Source of the DNA: Hevea brasiliensis
Lineage: Eukaryota; Streptophyta; Magnoliopsida; Malpighiales; Euphorbiaceae
Assembly: GCF_030052815.1 (NCBI RefSeq)
Contig: NC_079501.1
Span: 77,954,979 to 78,018,978 of the forward strand
DNA: 64,000 bases
Direction: 5' to 3'
Shown: positions 50,046 to 62,300 of the stretch, in pieces
Numbering within the stretch: the first letter of the stretch is position 1
Layout of the letters: each line of letters begins with the position of its first letter
The notes under the pieces: model-generated
What the model saw: the letters and a program-made list of their open reading frames with translations, nothing else
Databases searched by the model: none
Told to the model about the DNA's origin: nothing
Position numbers and translations under genes: made by a program

Positions 50046-53000
50046 CTGCTATTGCTTCAAAATATAATAGAAAATTTTTAAGGGTTTAAGTAAATAGGAA
50101 GTATGATAAGACAAAAGAACATAATCCAATTTAAATAAAATAAGTTCAAAGGATATGACACCTCAGTGTAAATAATTACATGGCCTTTCTACTTATGTTT
50201 TTAAATGAGCCTAAAAGGGAAGCAAAGAGAAAAAAAAAAAAAAAAAAAAAAAAAAAAGGAAACATTGTACCTGCTCGTTTATACTCTCTTAACATATAAA
50301 AGCATTCTGCAGCATGCTCAGCTTTGCCAATTGATTCATAAATTTCAGCAGCCTGCCTACGGGTGATAGAAGCCTTTTCAGGATTTGAGCGATGCACTCT
50401 GTCGGCAGTTGCCTTAAGCCCAGCAGCCTTGGCCACTTTTTCACCATATATATCTCCTGCTCTTTCGAAACACATTGTTGCCATCTCATAATTACCCTCA
50501 TTTAGAAGCTGCATGCCAAGAGGAAAAGATGAGAAAGTTACACTTGTACAAATACAAATGAAAGAAATCCTGTCCTTGACCATAAACAGCAACCCTGAAG
50601 GCAACTATAGTACAGTTATACAGATGACAAATGCATAGACATCACAGCTGACATTAACTACAAACTGAAAGCCTGTGCACGAGTTCATTTAACATCAATC
50701 CCAAGTCAAGTCTCAGACCATTATGACAAACATTATTAAGAAGCAACTTTTAGCTTAAAAGTAGTAATAACATAAGATTAAGAGCATTATTAACAACAAT
50801 AATAATGTTAAAGTAAGTGATTCAAAGTTGAAAACCACTAGACAAAAAGCAGCAGCAAACCTTGTAACCCCTTGACGTCCACTCTTCTGGACTGCTAGCA
50901 ACTTGCATTGCTAGTGCAAAAGAGTCATCTAGTTTTCTTACTTGAACAAGGTCCTTATTCTTCCAGTAATCAAACATTGGTTTGGATAACTCCTCTATGT
51001 TCTCGCAAATCCACAATCTTTGTCTCGTACGTGTGATAGCGACATATAACTGCTTTAACTCAGAGCATAAAACAATGTGTTTTGCTGGATTGAAAGTAGG
51101 AAAGGACTCATCAAGTAAGTTTTGTTCTTTCATGTATTCATAGATGACTCTCCATTTATTTTTCAGAGGCGATGAGCCAAAAAAGTTGTACAATAGTACA
51201 TCCTGCCAAAAGGAATAATGTTACTTACCAAGTTAAAGGTAACCAGCAGGATGTTAGTTAAGGAAGTTTGAACATTTCGCAACAATGTCAACATTTCACA
51301 AATAACTATATAGAACATAACATGAATTATCATAATAAAAACCTGAGTACCACAACCTAATTTGCAACAATCTGAGTAATGACAAGTACAAAGCCACTTT
51401 TCCTTCTATTGCCTGTAGATTAGGGTTTTGTTTACTTCTATCAATCACTAGCAAATAATGAACACCATCTAATCCAAAAGAAGAAGAGAAAAAGAGGGAG
51501 AGAGAAGGTAAAATAATTATTTAAAAGCTTAAGTAGCAGTGCAGCACTATGTTTGATAAAACATAATGGCTTATATGTAACATAATGAAATTAAAACCTC
51601 AATGAAAATTTTATTCAATTTTTCATTTCATTATAACACATTTTATGGTCTGCCAAATATTACCTTGGTATAATTTTACAATTGTTTATCATATAATAGA
51701 ATATATCAACAAGATACAATATGTTAACAAGATACACAAAAGCAAAAGATATGATTAAAGAACTGTACTCAAAATGCCAGATGATCGTCTAAACAGGATA
51801 AGCAATCCTCTACACAAAAGAAACAATTGCAAATAAAAAAAAAAATGCTGACCTGAAACTCCAGGCCTTTGCACTCCATTATAGTCAACACGAGGGCTTG
51901 TTTCCCAACGTAGTTATAAACTTCTTTCCTAGCTGAATCATCACGAACTAATATGACCTGCTCTGCCCCAAAACCAACAAAATTGGTTTGTCCATTCCCA
52001 TTCTTCCCAAATATATTAACAATTGCATTTTCATCATTTCTTGCCTCAAGCCAAATTGGGGCTTCCCCAAATATAAGACTAGTTTCAGGGCTTAAAATAT
52101 CAACAAACGAAGGGAAAAAGCGGTAAAGGAGGTCAATAACGCTCTGAGCTAACTTGAGAATACCAGCATGGGTACGAAAGTTTTGGCTCAAATGAAATAT
52201 TTTAGAAATCCGACCTTTCTCCTTTCTTCCATCATATCCTTCACTACTTGATCCTAGAAGAAACTCATTGTAGAATAGATTTCTTATTTCTTCAAACCTA
52301 AAATCAATGCCCCTAGCTATGGTTTGTGCTGTGTCACCCGAAAAAACAAAGCCCTCACTCACATTCCTACAAATGTACTTGAAAAGAGCAATCTGCCTCA
52401 TTGTAAGATCTTGGACTTCATCAATATAGACAAAATCCATAATGTCACCTTCATATTTAACATTTTTAAGCCTAAGATGAAGATCAATAACAAAATCTGC
52501 CATATCAAAATCACCATAGGCTATCTTCATCTTTTCATAATCTTCATAGATGTCGTATATCATCTCTCTCTTCTCCCTACTTAAAGTTGATAACCGAACC
52601 TCGGAGAGAGTAACATAATCCTTTCGTGCAAGTCTACCATCACTAAATTCCCCTGATTGCAAGCCACATTTTATATGTGACATAATCTCAGTAAAGGCTA
52701 TAGAAGAGTCAAGCATTTTTGTTATGTGTGTATTGAAATGTGGCCAATAAATTGAACAAAACTTATCATAGTTAACCTCCCTTGTAGTTATAAAAGTTTG
52801 AATGGAAATGGATTTCAAATTTCTCTTTTCTGCATGCAAAATCTGCCTCACATCAGGGAATCTTTCAAAATATGAATTGCCTATTGTCCCATCAAGCATC
52901 ATCAAAAACTTATAGAAAGATATAATAAGAGGGTATGAGCTGGAAGGAATGTCAACAAAAGAATATGGGGCATCCTCGAACTGTGCTATCTCATCAATAT

Positions 53001-53281
53001 CTTCAATACCGACTGAACTGCTTTCTACCAAATATTTTCCCCCAGATGCAAAGCTGTAAACACATAATAAAGCTTCTGTAAGAAAACAAATCTTCCGTAC
53101 ACTCAAGAGCTTAGAAGTCCTAAGATTCTTACAGCTGAATGGTCATGGTCAAGTGGAAAAGAAAATTTGAAAATTACTTGGCGGACTTCACTACATCTAA
53201 ACAGATATGTATATTTATGTAATTTCATCTAATATATACACATATACATACCTTTCAAACAGATACATACATTTCAAACAG

Positions 53282-53327
<46 letters not shown>

Positions 53328-56300
53328 CATGGAGTTCTGAAACTTAAGTCACAATTGACAGCTGGAACAATGTTGCAAGAAATTTTAAGACAGGAAATAC
53401 TGCAGCATGTAGTTGTTATATTGCTTTAAACCACCAAAAGACATTTCATTGCTCTCAGTAAAATCATATAAAGCAAAACATGGTGTTGAAAATAAGAAGG
53501 CAAAAAATATTAATTTCAAATAAAGCTTTTGAAATTTTCTTCATTGAAACTGTGAGCTAACTGGAGCAGATGGATGGAAGTTTTCCACTTTCTTCATTCC
53601 TCTTTATTTTCACTCCATTACATGAAAAATTCAAAATTTTCAGATCCAGTGCCTTCGAAACTCTTTCCATTTCTAGCAGAATTTTCCAGTCTATAAAGAA
53701 CATGGATTTGGTGATCTGGTGATAAAAAATGTAGGATTTCATAAATGCATGTCGAATTTTACAACTTTTCTTGACACAGAGCTAATAAAATTTCAAAAGT
53801 TGTGTCCTACTATTTTTATTGTTCAAAATATGCAAGCACATCTTTAATGTTTGGAAACAAGTTCACTTTTAATAGAAGTGGCATCAGATGCATCCACTTT
53901 GATGAAGACACACAAACTTGTAATCTATAAGTAATTGTTCTTGAGCATAAATATATTTACGCACCTTTTTAAATGAGAAATATGATGTTTTATAGCATAA
54001 CAAAGTTTAGGATTGACAGTCACAAAAAGCTGGCGCAAGGCAATCTTCTTAGCCTCTCCAACACTGTCCTCCACTTTTTTTACATCATTTTCCACATTGT
54101 TTCTACAACAGGCATCCTTTGAGGTATTGCCAATGCCTTCACCAATTCCTTCAGTTGCCATACGGGATTGTTGCTCTTTCTGAAACAACTTCATAGTTAG
54201 GACAGTTGTTTTCCCAGTGCCAGACCGTCCTAGAATAAACATACTTCTTTGGAATGCAATCATATCTCGCTCTTCAACTGTTACTTCAAAAGGGAGTTCT
54301 ATTTCTCTACCATCATGGTCAGAAAGTAAGTGCTTCACAATGCCAGATGACAAGGAGTAGAATTTCATTAGTAGCAGACTCTCACTCACTTTGCAGTTCT
54401 CCACATAGCATGTAGCATCAGAAGCACCAAAATTTGAATCGCTCCTGGATTCACTGTTGCTAAGATTCTTATAACGGACAATCTCAAAAGAGGTTGACCA
54501 ATTTTTGGGAGCTTCCAAATTCCTAGACACAAACATGAGTCAAAAGAATACAAGCCAAGGGAAAATACAAATTGAATTCTTCAAAAAGGCAAATTTCATG
54601 TGTTAGGATGAAGAAACAAGACTGCAGATTCAATTTAATGTCAATAAAAACATACCCCTTTAGACTTTTCTCATTGCATCGACTAATAAAGTCATCAGTC
54701 TGCCTTTCAAAGATTCCATCGAGACATTTAACAAATCTTGGAATATCTTCCAGTGGTAAAACATCCCAAACCTTCAAGACTTGAATGTACTTTACTTCTT
54801 CTTTCACTATATCAATTGAACAGAGTACATAGAGTCCTTCAACCTTGAACTGCTTCAAGATTTGAGAACTTTTTTCACAAACTGAATCCACATTTTTTTT
54901 CTTAGGACGCCAACCACTAGAAAGTCTTAGCAGAAGGTTCAAAACAAATTTCTTTGTCCGGACTGATGTCAGCTTTGAAAATGATTTTCTAAAATTTTCA
55001 CTAAAAAGAACCTGTGGATGCCATAAATTAACAAAAAAACATTTGTTATGATTAATGCAAAACACATGAAAATTGGAGATAAGATATGAAATAGGAGAAA
55101 TACGAGGAATAGAATAAGTTTAACTACAAGCAAAATACCTTCCACCTAGCACACTTGAAAAGTGGGCTATTTCCATTAAGCAAATCATCAAGTTGATCAA
55201 ACTCTTTCTTGACTTCTAAAATGGCTTTGGCCAATTCCTTGTTTTCATCAGCATTAAAGAAACATTGACGCTGTTTTGCATTAGAAACTAGCTCCTCCCA
55301 AACAGATCCACTTCTAGCTAGAGTTCTTTCATTCCCTAAAATCCAGAGGCAGTGCCTAAAGGGACAAAAACAAGATTTTCAATTGGGCATTTTATATTAT
55401 TATTGGAAATTAATAAGAGGTCAAAAAGAAAGAGTTTATCTAAAGTGATACCTAGCCCTGGTAAGAGAAACATTAATTCTCTGTCGGTTAGACATAAATC
55501 CAATAAATCCATCACTGTTTGATCTCACAGTTGATATTATGACAACATCTTCCTCACCACCTTGGAACCCATCTATTGATTGGACTTTCACTGAAAATCC
55601 ATTAACTTTTTTGTATTTATGACCAAGTTTCTCTTGAATTGCAACTACTTGAGCAGCATATGGAGATATGACACCAATGTTGATATTTTGTTTTGAGCCA
55701 CTCCATTCTGCATGCAAAACAGACAAGGATACTGTGAGAAAAGGTGTTTTCATTGATTTCTCAAGAGGTTATACACAGATATGTCTCCTATACTAATTTG
55801 GAGTTCTATATTGGATTGGAGTTCTCCATTGGTTAGGAATTCTACATTGATCAGGAATCCTTTTCTAACAAGAATATCCTATAAGGATCGACTTCTATAA
55901 CACTCTCCTCAAGTTGAAGCATAGACGTTAATCGTGCCCAACTTATTACAAATGTAGTTAACCCGAACTCCATTCAGAGTTTTTGTAAACATATCTCCTA
56001 ATTGCTCTCTAGTTTTTGATGTGTTGCGTTGAGATGATCCCTTATTGAAGCTTTTCAGAGACAAAATGGCAATCAATTTTAATATGTTTGGCTCGTTCAT
56101 GGAACACAGGATTAGAAGCAATATCATGAGAAGCTTGATTATCACATTACAATTGTGTAGGTAGAGAGATCTTAAGAACAACTCCATTTATTCAGTCTGA
56201 AATCAATCAGTTATGGTAGTTATGCCACACAATATGATCATGTGAACTTCATGCCAACCAAATGAAAAACACTAGGAGCAAAAAAGTCAACATTTCAAAA

Positions 56301-59300
56301 CAATTAAAACTATTTCCACTAAGGTCAGTGCTAAAGTATAGTAAAAGCACAAACTGGGCCGGAAAAGTGATGAGACTTTTATAGAAAAAATGCATAACAA
56401 TTTCTAATTTCCAAATCAGAATACTAATAGAAATATCAAGCTCCAATTTAGCATACCTTTATACAGACAGTGCACTAATTTTAACACAATAGCTACCTCC
56501 ACCATATTTCTCCAGCTATGTCCAACATCATCCACCTCTTCTCTTCCACCAGTTACATTTATGAATGAATAGGGGCCAAACATTGAGCCTGGAAGATAAT
56601 GCTTTTCATAACTTTTACTCCTAACATTTGGCGCATCTATTATAAGATTAGAGTAAAAGTTTTTGTTTGGGAAGGTACTGATCGATGGATGCATCCTGTA
56701 CTGCATATTTAAAAGGTGTTTTGGATGACCTAACGAGCTCAACCTTTCAAATAAACTTCTTCCAAAGCCAGCTTCATCAGAAAGCTACAGAAAATAAAAG
56801 AAATAACATGATATCTATTTAGAGGTTAACACAACTAAAACTTGAGTATGAAAACAAAGTAGACAAAAAAAAGCAGCATTTACATACATTGCTTTCCACA
56901 GTAGCTGGTAACTGGCATTCATCGCCAATAAGAATGGCATGCCTAATTCCAGGAAGCTGTAAGGGTATTGTTGATTCACACTCTTTTAATTGGGCTGCTT
57001 CATCAATGACCAACAAATTCATTGGTTCCATTTTCAATGAATACAGCTTATATGAACTAGATGCCGTGCAGAAAATCAAGGAAGCATTTTGAAAACAGAA
57101 ATTTTCCATTGAACGCCTGCTCATAGAACTTTTAAAATCAAATCCACTTAGAGAAGTACGGAGATTCTTTAAAATAGAAAGGCACTTGCTTCTCTGTGAG
57201 AATAATAGCAACGAAATATCTGCAAAAACTTCAAAAGAATCCCCAGCTAACTCTGGACGTGAAAAAAGCTTCTCAAGTTCTTCAGAGATTACATCATCAC
57301 GGAAGAGCAAAGTTTCAAAAGAACCAAGTAACCCAACAAGGGATATCATATTTTGAATATCATGTTTCAGGATATAGCTTTCAGGTGTATGAGAGCATAA
57401 AGTAAAGGCACATCTTTTCAGTTGTAATATATTGAAGCGGAATTGCTCTCTCATAAATTCAAGAAATGATTTATGCTTCCCACTGCAAACAACAGCTTCA
57501 CTGCTGCAATTTTTCTCTGTGTTTTCATTTTCCTGATCACGCTCCTGCTCTTTGATCAATTCTTTTTCCAAGAAATTATAATACTGACAAACGCAATCTT
57601 CAAAAAAGTCTATTGTTGAAGTGAAACACGACCTTTTAGCAGTCAAAGCTGCAAAGCACTTTCTAAGCCTTTTAACACGATAATCCAAAGATATGTCTTC
57701 AATCTCTGAGTTAACTTTGAGCCTGTCCTTATTCCCAAATAACAGAATATCACTCAAAGAACAAAACAAAGCATCAGTTCCTGAGCCTATTTCGGAAGAT
57801 TCAATCACTAGCTTCCGGACTCTGGAAGCCACTTCTTTTATGGCGACATTGGTTGGCGCGCAAATCAGGATCCTACGCTTCATCCTTAAGAGGGTAAAGA
57901 GCAGCATACTAACTGTCTTAGTTTTCCCTGTCCCTGGTGGACCCCAAATAAGTTCCACTGCGCAACTGTGATTGCACTGAATTTTACGAAGACAAGTCAA
58001 AATGGCCTTAGTTTGGGATTCATTCAATGTAGATGATAAATTCCTAACAACACTCTCATGCCAGGCTCCACCGCTATGCATAGAACAGAGGCTGCAATTT
58101 TCCTGAACCTGTTACACACATGGAAATTCATTTGGATTTCGGACCCCATCATTATATACCAGCAAATTGAATTCTTACTGATTTTCTCAAATCCTAGAAG
58201 TTATGTCAGTAATTATGGTGAAGGAATGAATAAGAGAGAGAATAAATGGTTCATGATGAATTGAGGTCCATACGTATTCTACATTGCAATCAGGTTTTAT
58301 AAAGATACAACAATAAATTCACAGAGCATGGTAAAATTATATGATATATACCATAAACTATTGTCAGCTTTAATTGAATATTTGATTCAAGATATCACAA
58401 TTTAATTGAATATTTGATTCAAGATATCACAATTCCTCCCTCCTGACCCAGCAACTGTGGTATCTTCACTGTTACATAATTTGTATAACATTATATTTTT
58501 AAACACTTATTGGGCAACAAAGAAAGCCATATTCATTTCCTCTTTATCATAAACAGTTCATCAGCATGATGATAAGGTACTGCTCAATCAATAGAATCAT
58601 TTTTCATGATAATAACATTAAAATCCCTTACCATGGAATCGGCGACTTCCTTGATGACATCCAGATTTCGAAATTTGTGCAATCTATTCCAGATTCTTCT
58701 GTTAGTAGTTATATTTGTCAAGAAAATCACAACAAGTGATTTCTGCATTTCAGCATTAATTTCAATGTCTTTTGATGGCTTGATTTTAAAAGAGGTAGTG
58801 GATGTACTAGCATCCTCTGTCTCATCCTCTGGATCTGTACCAGCATCATCTGTCTCATCCTCCGGATCTCTACTAGGATCCTCAGTCTCATCCTCTGGAT
58901 CCTCTGGGATCTGGGTGACCAGTGCTAAAGTCCATGTCCTTCCCTCCCTTTGCAAATCAGAGACGTCTTCAGGTTTGGCATCTGCAAGAATAACAACATC
59001 TCCAGGCAATGTTTTGTAAGGCTCCTTGCCACGATCATTGTATCTGTTTCTCCAGTAATCAATTTCAACATCATAAAGTAATGTTTCATCATGTCTACAC
59101 GGAGTTAGAGCAAGCACTTCAGCAGTTGGTGCCCTGTAAATAATTTCTATACTTGAATGCAGTCGTGCTCTTGTTTCTTCCAATAATGGACATACATATG
59201 ACCGAAAATAATGATCAACCGATTCAAACAATTTGGGAATCACTTTCACCTACAAAAAAGATAAAATAGTGGTTTCTCATAAATGGCTAGTGAGGAAATT

Positions 59301-62300
59301 TCCAAGAGTTGTACAATTTTGATAACTGAAGATATATAGAGTTGATTGCCACATTGAGAGCATTCTTCAAAAGATGATCATACGCAAGTTACAGGATGTG
59401 AACGCATTTCTTACTCTCTATAGAGGGATTTGAATGATGGCAAGTCGAAGACTCACAAAGACTACGGAAATTGACAAAACTCATTGACTGGCTGAATAAG
59501 ATCAAAAGGGATAGATTAAGCAGCAGATTTGGAAGATTAGTACTTGTTCATTAGACAATATAAAAATTAGTCAAGTTGGTTTGTTCATATTAATAACATA
59601 TAAAACCCTTCAATGATATGCCCCGTTTAAACTGTTTTTGGCAGACAAGCAGCAATGCTTCACATGATTGCATGAGCTATTACTTCGCAAGGACAACATC
59701 CATCAAGGTAATAGTTAGAAGAAAAAACTGACAGTTATACTGTTAGATTCCTTCTGATTGATGATACAATAAATATTGTAAAATAGAAAACAAATGATGC
59801 CGTGCATGTTCATCAACTTATAAGGGTTCAATACAACTGGCTTGTTGTATTTTGAGATGGCACATCTGATCCATGGTATAATCTCTCCAATATACGTAGC
59901 CATAATGTTTATCAAAGCAACAAGAGAGAAAAACAACAACCAATGGAGAACTGCTTTTCCATCAAATAGGGTATGCTTTTTTGACATTTTCTAAGCTCCT
60001 AATTAATGCTCAAGTTCCCTCAATTGGATTGAGAAGTCTCAGTGAACTCAAAATTGAACCATGATATGAAACATAATAATAATAAAAAAAAGGCATTATT
60101 TGGCTCCAGCAGTGGAAAGTTGAGAAGGGAGAACAATTTTTCATGTTCCTATGTTAGCAACAAGTAGGAGTGGCAGTGGGTTGAGGCAGGTACGACAAGC
60201 CAATCCCCATTCTGCCAGGACCTCAATGCGGCATCCCTGTCCTCATCAACGTCTCTGCAGGGATCCCTGTTCCCCTGATGATTTTTTTTTTTCTCCTTTC
60301 AATTTTAATTATATTAACATGCAAATAGAAATGCTAATATATTATACGCCAAAAGAAAACTATAAGAAAATTATCCAAATACAACCACAAGTGATATATA
60401 AAATTATAAATATATGAAGTGCTGGGCATTTACAGGGTCGAGAGGTGCACTTCCGGTCTCTAACAGGGAGAGGTGTCCGTATGTAAAAAACCAGAACAAT
60501 TAAATCCTCATCATATTAGAAGTTGATCCCTAAAAAAAAAAAGGTTCACTCAATAGTCCCCTTATTTCATGTACATACTACCAGCCATATATATATATAT
60601 ATATATATATTAAATGGCGCGACATAGACAGAGGCTAACAAATAAATTGTTATATTGCCGCTAGCTAACTACCTGAACACTTCCAGACAACATCTGCACT
60701 ATAAATTGAAAAGGTTGAAATAAAAGTGAACCAATGAGATATCATGCACAATTATCCCATAGGCATCTCCCCCAATCAACTTTGTCTAGCTCGAGACCGT
60801 TTCATTTAACAAACCAAGAATTTGTTAAAATTTACTCCATTATTTTCTATGCAGTCTAAAAAACATGTTCATTATACCATGTTAGGCTCACATTCTACCA
60901 AATACATTATAAGTTACATTTTCATACCGAGTTGGAGCTGCTTCCAATTCCATACGGCTCTATGGCTCTAGTAGACCATTGCAGCCATATTGATGATGCA
61001 TAAAAGATGGGGGAAGAAGCATGCAACATCTGAAATGGGTTGGGCCACTCGATGTCGATGCCCAGCCAATTCATGCAAAGCGGATTAAGCATACAACCAA
61101 AGCTACTGAACAAAACTTTTTGTTGTCATCACAAACATGTTAATGCAGTAATGGAAGATGAAGATCCTAACATGATTTAGGAATTATTTTCAAAGCAAAA
61201 TTAGGAAATTTAAAGTTTTTATTGTTTAAAAATTTTACTTTTATCATGATTATTTTTCTAATTTATCTTACTCGGTATTCTTAATTATATTTTTTAAAGT
61301 AAAATATCTAAAAGAGTTTTGATATCTCTATCTACAATAACAAATATAGGCATCTTAATTATTAAATAATTAAGTTTAAATTCAATTATATTTTTTTTCT
61401 TTCATAAACAATTACATGCATTTTTTATATTTGTAATTTCAAAAATTAAATGTGCTTTTTGTCATTTGTAAATTCTTGTAATTTTTTTCATTAATCGTAA
61501 TTAAATCATACATGTATAATAATTTCTACCACTAATATATATCCTTATTTTTTTATTATTTACGTACACACGAATTTTTTATATATATTTTTTAGTAAAA
61601 AAAGCACAATAGTTTTGGTGTAAAAATAATAATTTTATTTTTTATATATATTTTTAAAATTAGCTGGTTTAGAACTGTCAAACAAGAACTAACCAAAATC
61701 AGTCCGCCAATCTCAAAAATCTTCACACCTAACCAAAGCCAAAATCATACATGGATAATAATTTCTACAATTAATAATATACATCCTTCATTTTTTTAAT
61801 ATTTACATTATTTTTTTTATATTTTTGTAATAAAAAACACACAATTTATTTTGGTGTAAAAATAATATTTTTTTTTTCTATTTGTTTAAAAAAATTAGCT
61901 GGTTCAGAAACGCCCAAACAAGAAACAACCTGACCGATCTCAAAAATGGGAATCACCACCTAACCGAGACGGTTTTGAGAATCGGTCCTAGGCCGTCCAG
62001 TTTAAGGACCGAGGCTCCTCAGACCGGAACTGAACCGTGGCCGGGGATTAAACTGAACAAAACAAAATCATAAGAGAACACAGTGCAAGGCGCATCATTC
62101 ACTTCCAAAACTGACAAAACATTGACCGGTCAAAGACATAAACCGAAAAGCTGCGCTAAGATTTTAATACAGAAACAAAGCAAAAGGAGGATAAATAGAA
62201 CCTCGAAGAGATTTTCATTGCAAATGTCCTCGAGAGACCAAGAAAACATGGAAGCAACCAAGTCACAGTCATCGGCAAATCCTCCTCTCTTTTTGATTGA

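Noticed and set aside
55436..55753. Reading exon 5 upstream to 55753 as an alternative start of a second helicase gene
   Set aside because: The extra codons are intron sequence before a clear AG acceptor at 55708; the exon joins exon 4 in phase.
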